This document shows positions 22,917-28,991 of a stretch of DNA of 28,991 nt, in pieces (positions within the stretch are counted from its first letter, which is position 1; each line of letters begins with the position of its first letter). The stretch is from the NCBI GenBank assembly GCA_002793355.1, contig PFQB01000030.1, positions 1-28,991 of the forward strand. Reading direction: 5' to 3'. A model generated the notes under the pieces. The model searched no databases and was not told the origin of the DNA. It was given only the letters and a program-made list of their open reading frames with translations. This DNA is from Candidatus Dojkabacteria bacterium CG_4_10_14_0_2_um_filter_Dojkabacteria_WS6_41_15. GTDB taxonomy: Bacteria; Patescibacteriota; Dojkabacteria; GCA-002793355. Position numbers and translations under genes: made by a program.

Positions 22917-25913
22917 CTAAATCTCTAATTCTTTCAACATCTTCCCCGTCCAGCTTCTTGGATTCTTGCGGATATCGCCGACTGTACCCGTTGCCACCAC
23001 TTCTCCACCACCGTTTCCACCTTCTGGGCCAAGATCAATCAAGTAGTCGGCTTCTTTAATAAAATCTAAATTGTGTTCAATGACAAATACACTGTTTCCG
23101 GTCGCGACAAGAGTCTTCAACACCGCGACCAACTTCTCAATATCTGCGAAATGAAGCCCTGTGGTTGGTTCATCTAGAATGTATATTGTTTTTCCTGTGG
23201 AGCGTCGACCAAGTTCGGCGGAAAGTTTGACGCGCTGCGCTTCTCCACCAGACAGCATCGGTGCTGGCTCGCCAAGTTTCAAATACCCTAAACCAACTTG
23301 CTGCAGCATTTCAAATTTCTCTCGGATCATCGACATTTCAGAAAAGAAACCCGCAGCTTCATCGACCGACATATTCAACACATCAGAAATATTCTTGCCT
23401 TTATACATGACTTCAAGCACCTCAGAAACATAGCGTTTGCCGAAGCAAACGTCACAATCAATGTACACATCGGGCATAAATTGCATTTCAATCTTGATTT
23501 TCCCTTCGCCTTTGCAGGCTTCACAGCGACCGCCCCTCAGGTTAAAGCTAAAGCGACTAGCCGTATAGCCATGAACTTTTGAATCTTTGGTTTGTGCAAA
23601 CAGCTCGCGAATATCATCAAAAACTTTTGTATAGGTGGCCGGATTGCTTCGTGGCGTTCGACCAATTGGGGACTGGTCGATATAGAGCATTTTATCCACA
23701 ACGTCTGAAACATAGAGATTCTTGAATACCGTATCGGGGCTGTCTGTACGAAGGCCTAGAGTTTTCTTCAATACGGGCAACAATGTTTCCACAACGAGTG
23801 AACTTTTTCCAGAGCCTGAAACACCGGTCACACAAACGAATTTACCCAACGGGAACTTTACTGTTAAGTCTTTTAGATTGTGTGTTTTTGCACCAGAGAT
23901 TTCAATATATCGGTCGGCTTGCCGTGCCAACTGTCGCGTGGCCAAAAACGCATTCAATTTTTTATTCTTGGAGAAATTCTCTTTCATTAACTTTTCAACT
24001 TCTATCGCAATACTCTTCTTGCCGGCAAGATACGGCCCCGTCACCGATGTCTTCGATTTCATAATTTCTGCAGGAGATCCCATCGCAATAATTTCACCAC
24101 CATGCTCGCCCGCACCTTTACCAAAATCGACCACTAAATCAGCGCTCAGTATTGTATCTCGGTCGTGCTCGACCACAATGACCGTATTTCCTAAGTCACG
24201 CAACTGCTTCAGCGTTGTAATCAAGCGGTGCTGATCTCGAGCGTGTAAACCAATAGAAGGCTCGTCTAATACATAGATAACACCGGAAAGCCCAGTTCCT
24301 ATTTGGCTTGCTAAACGGATCCGTTGCGCCTCACCGCCCGACAAAGTCGTTGCGGTTCGGCTTACCGTCAAATATTCCAAACCAACATCCAGTAGGAATT
24401 GTGAACGGAGAAGAATCTCTCTAACCACAGGCGTGGCGATGGCAAGCGATTTGACGCCTAGGTCTTTGGGGAATTTTTCGACTACGTCGGAAAAGTCTTT
24501 AATCGTCAAATCGCAAAGCTCTGCGATATTCTTATCACTTACCGTTACTGCTAACACAATATCCTTTAAACGGTTTCCTTTACAGGTTGGACACGAAACC
24601 GTCGTCATAAACTTTTCAATTTCTGTGCGGATGAATTCTGAATTGGTTTCCTTGTACCGTCTCTCTAAATTTGGAATAATTCCTTCATACTTTGCATGCA
24701 ACGAGCGTTCAGTACCGTCTTGGCTCGAATAATAGGTAACTTTATACTTTTGCTCCCCTGTTCCATACAAAATCAAATCAAGTTTGCCTTCAGTCAACAT
24801 ACTAACCGGGGTATGAATTGACACTGAATGATCCTCACACACCATTTCTAATAATCGGCGAAAATAGGAATCACGCTCTAGCATTTTTGCATATGGCATG
24901 ATTCCGCCAGCCAGAATCGAGCGCTTTCCATCAACAATTCCTTCGGTAGAAATCTTTTTTATCACTCCTAACCCATCACATTCCGGGCAAGCTCCATGAG
25001 GAGAATTAAACGAGAAATCACGTGGCTCAAAGTCAGGTACAGAAATTCCACATTGCTTGCAACTCTTAGTCACACTGTAGTCATTCACTAAAACGGCACT
25101 TGGTTTTGCAGAAATGCCCAGCACTTTATCTCGAATCTCCAATATACGGACAAACGTTGGTTGCAATTTTAACGCTGCTTCCACGGATTGGAAAATGCGT
25201 GATCGAACTTCTTTTAAAAGGTTTTCGGAATCTAAAACATTTTTGCTAATACTCAAGGTGTCCACCACAACTTCAATATCGTGCTGCTTATATTTGTCCA
25301 GTTGGGGCAACATCATCTTTAAATCAATGTATTCTCCATCCACACGCACAACATTCCAACCCTGTTTTCGCAAATTCATAAAGACCTGTTCATACTCACC
25401 TTTTCGCCCTGAAATGGGTGCAGCAGTAATCATAAATCTGAAACCAAACTTCTGTACGATTTTGTCACTTGCATACTCGCGCTTAACTTTTGCCAACAAC
25501 CCATCCACAACTTGATCAATCGTTTGAGACGTCAAGACTGCCCCACATTCCGGACAGTGTGCGATACCGACGCGGGCATACAGTAAACGCAAATAATCAT
25601 AGATTTCGGTAATCGTTCCAACTGTTGAACGTGGATTATGTGAAACCGTTTTCTGATCAATGGCAATCGAGGGGGATAATCCATCAATCTTATCCACATC
25701 GGGTTTACGCAATTCGCCTAGAAATTGGCGGGCATACGCAGATAAACTTTCAACATATTTTCGCTGACCCTCAGCATAAATGGTATCCATCGCTAAGGAG
25801 CTCTTTCCAGACCCCGATAGACCGGTAAAAACAATCAATTTGTTCTTGGGAAGGTCAACGCTAATATTCTTTAGATTGTTCTCGCGAGCTCCATGTATTG
25901 AGAGAAAGTCCAT
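22917..25913 (-). CDS. uvrA: Excinuclease ABC subunit A
   Basis: The damage-sensing ATPase of nucleotide-excision repair. About 998 residues, full length for the family. Two ABC modules: the first has Walker A GLSGSGKSS near residue 31, signature LSGGEAQRI and Walker B VIYVLDEPSIGLH; the second has GVSGSGKSSLV, LSGGEAQRVKL and IYILDEPTTGLHF. Zinc-finger cysteines are CPECGAVL, CKQCGI...CPECDG, CPTCKGNRL and CEACKGEGK...CDVCFGKRY. DLSPSIAI-type (GLSPSIAIDQKTVSHNPRSTVGT) is typical. The ATG at 25913 (MDFLSIHGARENNL) is preferred to one at 25940: a TATAAT ends seven bases upstream and the homology begins here. It heads the uvrA, small Cys protein, uvrC cluster; no uvrB is in the window. Confidence 0.96.
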   Translation of the reverse strand: MDFLSIHGARENNLKNISVDLPKNKLIVFTGLSGSGKSSLAMDTIYAEGQRKYVESLSAYARQFLGELRKPDVDKIDGLSPSIAIDQKTVSHNPRSTVGTITEIYDYLRLLYARVGIAHCPECGAVLTSQTIDQVVDGLLAKVKREYASDKIVQKFGFRFMITAAPISGRKGEYEQVFMNLRKQGWNVVRVDGEYIDLKMMLPQLDKYKQHDIEVVVDTLSISKNVLDSENLLKEVRSRIFQSVEAALKLQPTFVRILEIRDKVLGISAKPSAVLVNDYSVTKSCKQCGISVPDFEPRDFSFNSPHGACPECDGLGVIKKISTEGIVDGKRSILAGGIMPYAKMLERDSYFRRLLEMVCEDHSVSIHTPVSMLTEGKLDLILYGTGEQKYKVTYYSSQDGTERSLHAKYEGIIPNLERRYKETNSEFIRTEIEKFMTTVSCPTCKGNRLKDIVLAVTVSDKNIAELCDLTIKDFSDVVEKFPKDLGVKSLAIATPVVREILLRSQFLLDVGLEYLTVSRTATTLSGGEAQRIRLASQIGTGLSGVIYVLDEPSIGLHARDQHRLITTLKQLRDLGNTVIVVEHDRDTILSADLVVDFGKGAGEHGGEIIAMGSPAEIMKSKTSVTGPYLAGKKSIAIEVEKLMKENFSKNKKLNAFLATRQLARQADRYIEISGAKTHNLKDLTVKFPLGKFVCVTGVSGSGKSSLVVETLLPVLKKTLGLRTDSPDTVFKNLYVSDVVDKMLYIDQSPIGRTPRSNPATYTKVFDDIRELFAQTKDSKVHGYTASRFSFNLRGGRCEACKGEGKIKIEMQFMPDVYIDCDVCFGKRYVSEVLEVMYKGKNISDVLNMSVDEAAGFFSEMSMIREKFEMLQQVGLGYLKLGEPAPMLSGGEAQRVKLSAELGRRSTGKTIYILDEPTTGLHFADIEKLVAVLKTLVATGNSVFVIEHNLDFIKEADYLIDLGPEGGNGGGEVVATGTVGDIRKNPRSWTGKMLKELEI

Positions 25914-25920
25914 GGTGAGT

Positions 25921-25949
25921 ATTATACAGGAAAATACCAAAACATGGAA
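25921..25949 (-). promoter_or_regulatory. Promoter of the uvrA cluster
   Basis: Minus strand: weak TTCCAT (25944-25949), 17-base spacer, perfect TATAAT (25921-25926), seven bases, ATG at 25913. The transcript should begin at or one base before the start codon. No SOS-box-like GAAC-N4-GTTC sequence was seen across the divergent space. Confidence 0.55.
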
Positions 25950-25981
25950 GCTAACATGGTCGGCTATTCCGTACTTTTACT

Positions 25982-26027
25982 AACTGTTCGGGGTTTTCTT
26001 GAAAACAGTTTTTGTTCGATGTAAAAT
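25982..26027 (+). promoter_or_regulatory. Promoter with overlapping palindrome, 117-residue protein gene
   Basis: TTGAAA (25999-26004), 17-base spacer, TAAAAT (26022-26027), six bases, ATG at 26034. The -35 is covered by two nested inverted repeats: AACTGTT (25982-25988) with AACAGTT (26004-26010), and GTTTTC (25993-25998) with GAAAAC (26001-26006). The promoter is well supported; the palindrome is a candidate operator. Confidence 0.6.
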
Positions 26028-26033
26028 TTACTC

Positions 26034-26387
26034 ATGCTTTTTAGCAACGCTCAAGCATTAGGCTCAGCAGAAATCCACTCTTCTGTTTTGGCTCCCTCAG
26101 ATTTAACACCCATTTTAGTTGGAACAACTCCAGTAGCAACTTGGATGGCAGAACACATGAATCAACAGGCAGATAAATTAGGCGATGAACCAGTGAGACT
26201 ATCTATTCGGCTATGCCTTGAGCCTCCACAAAAGAGCACAAAACCAAAAGATAAAAGCGCCACAGAAAAACGTGAGGAGGCAATAAAAAATGGAGAACTC
26301 CCTCCATATGTCACAGATCCCGTAACCGAAGCGAATATGCATCGCGGGCAGATAGACGAGATCAGAAGAAAACCAGAACAAGATTGA
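26034..26387 (+). CDS. Hypothetical soluble protein
   Basis: 117 residues without membrane helices or cysteine motif. The N-terminal half is mixed (SSVLAPSDLTPILVGTTPVA, then TWMAEHMNQQADKLGDEPVR); the C-terminal half is a charged Lys/Glu region (KPKDKSATEKREEAIKNGEL, IDEIRRKPEQD) that may be disordered or helical. No family is recognised. A strong leaderless promoter directly upstream supports expression. It is divergent from uvrA and lies 61 bases before the ABC operon, which has its own promoter. Confidence 0.6.
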   Translation: MLFSNAQALGSAEIHSSVLAPSDLTPILVGTTPVATWMAEHMNQQADKLGDEPVRLSIRLCLEPPQKSTKPKDKSATEKREEAIKNGELPPYVTDPVTEANMHRGQIDEIRRKPEQD

Positions 26388-26410
26388 CAAATAAGTTCCT
26401 ACACGCTACA

Positions 26411-26439
26411 TTGCCCCACTTGCTGTTTCGTGCTAAACT
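26411..26439 (+). promoter_or_regulatory. Promoter of the ABC-2 exporter operon
   Basis: TTGCCC (26411-26416), 17-base spacer, extended -10 TGCTAAACT (TAAACT at 26434-26439), nine bases, ATG at 26449. The leader would be about two or three bases. Confidence 0.5.
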
Positions 26440-26448
26440 CCCCCATTC

Positions 26449-27243
26449 ATGAAATCCCCCTATATACAGGGCCTTAAGCAGGGGTTCGCCGAGATATCCG
26501 TATACTCAGTTGACTTTCTCCTCGGGCTCATACAATCAGCAGCTGTTGTAGGTTTCGAAATTATTTTGTGGACATTTGTACTTCCTTCGGACAGTCACAG
26601 TGCTTTACTGGAAAGAACTTCCTATTTTTTGATTGCAACAGGCATTGCCTTAATTATTGGCGGTGCGCGCTATCGATTTGGAAGAGAACTGATCCTTGCC
26701 ATCAAGGAGGGTACGTTATCTTTTCACCTACTGAAGCCCATTATTCCACTTTTATACATATACTCGGAACATCTTGGAGGTCAGGCGACAGACCTGTTTA
26801 CTGGTGCTATATTCATATTTGTTGGGGCACTTTGGGTTCCAGGGTTTAGTTGGCTGACTTTATCGTTATTTCTGCTCATGCTGATAACGGCATTTATTAA
26901 TACCAGTGCGTTGAATATCATGTGCGGATCCGTAGCCTTTTGGACTACCGAAGCGACAGGGATACGGAACGTTTTCAACCAAGTCACTCGATTGCTGAGT
27001 GGACAACAAATACCGCTCAATATTTTTCTTGAAATCTTGCCTAAATTTTGGTCACAATTCTTCTGTATACTCCCCTTTGCCAGTGTCGCGTATACACCTA
27101 CAATGCTAATTATGGCAAAATCAACCACAGATATTGATTATAGATTCATCATATCCTCGCTTATTTGGGCAATTATCCTACCTATTACGGCGAATTTAAT
27201 TTGGAAGAGGGGGCTAAGACGCTATGAAGGAACGGGTAACTAA
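26449..27243 (+). CDS. ABC-2 family permease (ABC2_membrane_6 type), first subunit
   Basis: 264 residues with about six membrane helices and the family's cytoplasmic coupling segment FGRELILAIKEGTLSFHLLKPI between helices 2 and 3. The loop (rG.l...L.KPi) is typical of DUF990-type permeases. It forms an exporter with the next gene and the ATPase after it; the cargo is unknown. The C-terminal KRGLRRYEGTGN matches the end of the partner subunit (KQGLKAYESTSS), so the two arose by duplication. It overlaps the next gene by 20 bases. Confidence 0.88.
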   Translation: MKSPYIQGLKQGFAEISVYSVDFLLGLIQSAAVVGFEIILWTFVLPSDSHSALLERTSYFLIATGIALIIGGARYRFGRELILAIKEGTLSFHLLKPIIPLLYIYSEHLGGQATDLFTGAIFIFVGALWVPGFSWLTLSLFLLMLITAFINTSALNIMCGSVAFWTTEATGIRNVFNQVTRLLSGQQIPLNIFLEILPKFWSQFFCILPFASVAYTPTMLIMAKSTTDIDYRFIISSLIWAIILPITANLIWKRGLRRYEGTGN

Positions 27244-28042
27244 ACTAAAACTTTACGCAAGTGTTCTCGTAAAGAAAATCGTTTTTGCCTGGCAAACCGA
27301 AACTGCATACGCGGGCAACACGGTTGGAGAACTCTTATCGACCGTCTTTTACAACATTACCTTTCTAGTGTTCATCGATGTAATTTTAAAAAAGTTCAAG
27401 CTGATTGCAGGATATTCCTTCCCGGACATGATGGTGTTAACGCTGATTTCTCAAACGGTTTTTTATGCAGGCCTAACATTCACCTACACCTCGGTCGAAC
27501 TCTTTATAAAAAGCGTTCGCGATGGCTCGTTCGATACGCTACTTCTGAAACCCGTCTCCGTATTGTTTCAGGTAATGACACTGGGCATACGACCATTTTC
27601 AGGCGCGTTTTTTTCCATTCCCCCTTTGCTGATATATATTTTCTTAGTCATTCAGCAAAACGCTTTTCATCCATCAATGTTTGGGCTGATTGCGGGTATT
27701 GGTGGCTTAATTATGGGAATTCTCTTCCTGCACTTTTTCAGATTCGCTTTTGCTATGCTGGTTTTCAAAAATAAGCAGATAAAGAACCTACTCAAAACGC
27801 TTGAATTCCTGAGCGAAGGCGGTTCTTACCCATACGAGGCATACAAAGGAATCGTAAAAATTGCTGTGCTTTTTCTCTCGCCCCTTTTAGCAGGAGCAGG
27901 TATCCCATCACTTTACTTTTTGGATAAGACAGCCTCACTAATTCCTTTGGCGATTGAGGCTGGCCTATTAATACTTTTCAGCACAGCAACGTTTTGTCTG
28001 TGGAAGCAGGGATTAAAAGCATATGAATCTACATCATCTTAA
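27224..28042 (+). CDS. ABC-2 family permease (ABC2_membrane_6 type), second subunit
   Basis: 272 residues, about six helices. The segment VELFIKSVRDGSFDTLLLKP is the same coupling motif as in the first permease. FRFAFAMLVFKNKQIKNLLK then forms the second cytoplasmic loop. The ATG at 27224 lies in the previous gene, preceded by a purine-rich GAGGGGG about ten bases upstream that may act as a Shine-Dalgarno. The two permeases probably pair as a heterodimer. The ATPase gene follows after 15 bases. Confidence 0.88.
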   Translation: MKERVTKLKLYASVLVKKIVFAWQTETAYAGNTVGELLSTVFYNITFLVFIDVILKKFKLIAGYSFPDMMVLTLISQTVFYAGLTFTYTSVELFIKSVRDGSFDTLLLKPVSVLFQVMTLGIRPFSGAFFSIPPLLIYIFLVIQQNAFHPSMFGLIAGIGGLIMGILFLHFFRFAFAMLVFKNKQIKNLLKTLEFLSEGGSYPYEAYKGIVKIAVLFLSPLLAGAGIPSLYFLDKTASLIPLAIEAGLLILFSTATFCLWKQGLKAYESTSS

Positions 28043-28057
28043 TTTTATCTAACTATT

Positions 28058-28991
28058 ATGAAACCCGTTATCAAGGTCAAAAACTTAAGAAAATCGTTTC
28101 CCGTGCCGATAAGACAATCATTTCTCAAACGAATATTCACACCAAAATTTGAAGAAGTCGTAGCGGTCAACAATATCAGCTTTTGTATTGAAGCGGGTGA
28201 ATCTGTTGCATTGCTTGGCCCTAACGGTGCAGGAAAAACAACAACAATGAAAATGCTTACCGGAATTCTGTATCCAACTTCCGGAGAGATTGCTGTACTT
28301 GGCTACGAACCAACTAAACGGAACACCGAAATGCTTAGAAACATTGGGTTTGTTATGGGCAACAAATCAACACTTTCCATGGATTTATCTCCAATGCAAA
28401 ATTATGAAATCAATAAGGTAATTTACAACGTTGATACGGTCAATTTTTACAATACTATTCGAGAATTGTCAGAAATTCTTGAAGTAGACGGCCATTTAAA
28501 CAAGCAAACCCGCAAACTTTCTCTGGGTCAACGAATGAAGGCGGAAATGATTAACTCAATTCTGCACCGTCCAAAAATCCTCTTCCTGGATGAACCAACT
28601 ATCGGGCTTGATATTTCCTCACAAAATAACATTCGCACGTTTTTAAGAAAAGTTAACAAGGAAGTAGGAACAACTATTATCCTAACCAGTCACAATATGG
28701 AAGATATTGAGCAGGTTTCTGACCGCGTTATCATCATTAATCAAGGGCAGCTTGTTTACGACCACTCCTTAGAAATGCTTAAGCGGACTTTTTCGACAAA
28801 AAAATACATTAAAGTCATCTTCTCGGGGAAAATTAATGCAACCGAAATTACAAAAAAGTTTGCGACATTCGGTGCAATAGTAGAAAAACGCCATGACGCT
28901 GTTGTAGTAGAAATAGACAAGATGAATCAATCTAATGCTATAAGCGCAATCATCAACATGGAAAACGTTCAGGACATCGACATTGAAGGAA
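28058..28991 (+). CDS. ABC transporter ATP-binding protein (3' end outside the window)
   Basis: The open frame runs from ATG 28058 past the window end, 311 codons seen. Nucleotide-binding domain: Walker A LLGPNGAGKTTTMKMLTG, signature LSLGQRMKAEM (the usual second G is L), Walker B ILFLDEPTIGLD and the switch SHNMEDIEQVSDRVIIINQG. A C-terminal extension follows (KKYIKVIFSGKINATEITKK onward) as in DUF990-type exporter ATPases. It drives the two permeases just upstream. No stop codon is in view. No Shine-Dalgarno is visible before the ATG, 15 bases after the second permease. Confidence 0.93.
   Translation, partial: MKPVIKVKNLRKSFPVPIRQSFLKRIFTPKFEEVVAVNNISFCIEAGESVALLGPNGAGKTTTMKMLTGILYPTSGEIAVLGYEPTKRNTEMLRNIGFVMGNKSTLSMDLSPMQNYEINKVIYNVDTVNFYNTIRELSEILEVDGHLNKQTRKLSLGQRMKAEMINSILHRPKILFLDEPTIGLDISSQNNIRTFLRKVNKEVGTTIILTSHNMEDIEQVSDRVIIINQGQLVYDHSLEMLKRTFSTKKYIKVIFSGKINATEITKKFATFGAIVEKRHDAVVVEIDKMNQSNAISAIINMENVQDIDIEG

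Noticed and set aside
23722..24234. 170-codon plus-strand frame in uvrA
   Set aside because: Antisense to the second ABC module of uvrA, without homology or a promoter.

Overview
The window looks like a chromosomal piece of an ultra-small, host- or partner-dependent bacterium of the Candidate Phyla Radiation (Patescibacteria), possibly near Microgenomates or Katanobacteria. This is inferred from gene content, not from a marker phylogeny. The pointers are a DUF4012 surface protein, a PEGA protein, a Mur ligase with an unusual N-terminal domain, a short UvrC, a giant beta-propeller surface protein, many small membrane proteins and the standard stop codons. Moderate A+T content and almost no Shine-Dalgarno sequences fit this. 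No rRNA or tRNA gene was seen; the one RNA gene is tmRNA.

Layout. 1-2560 (+): the 3' part of murD, cut off upstream by palindromes, then a murE-type ligase. 2586-5220 (-): a membrane protein, a decayed IS3/IS481-type transposase and a UbiA prenyltransferase. 5262-6020 (+): a family 2 glycosyltransferase sharing an overlapping divergent promoter with ubiA. 6021-8937 (-): a glucosidase-like (alpha/alpha)6 protein coupled to a small anchored exported protein, an EamA transporter split by one amber codon, and a DUF167 protein. 9045-9178: a 67-bp tandem repeat. 9223-10767 (-): a SWIM zinc-finger protein and a YgjP-type metallopeptidase. 11013-14528 (+): an 1171-residue NHL/beta-propeller surface protein.

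14529-17002 is an island-like segment: 660 bases rich in hairpins, an acetyltransferase with foreign-looking arginine codons, and a DMT-family transporter. It ends exactly at the 3' end of the tmRNA gene (17002-17422, -), and an 18-bp near-copy of that 3' end sits at 14735. This is the classic layout of an element integrated at ssrA.

17499-21259 (-): a coupled pair, PEGA protein then a degenerate SDR-DUF4012 fusion, probably envelope proteins. 21311-25913 (-): uvrC, a small Cys protein and uvrA, a nucleotide-excision-repair cluster without uvrB here. 26034-28991 (+): a small hypothetical protein and a three-gene ABC-2 exporter (two permeases and an ATPase cut by the window end).

A theme across the window is translation without leaders: fourteen genes that begin transcription units have a sigma-70-like -10 box only 4-9 bases before the start codon, so their mRNAs should begin at or within a few bases of the start. 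Genes inside operons are instead joined by TAATG overlaps or short gaps. Several starts were chosen on this basis.
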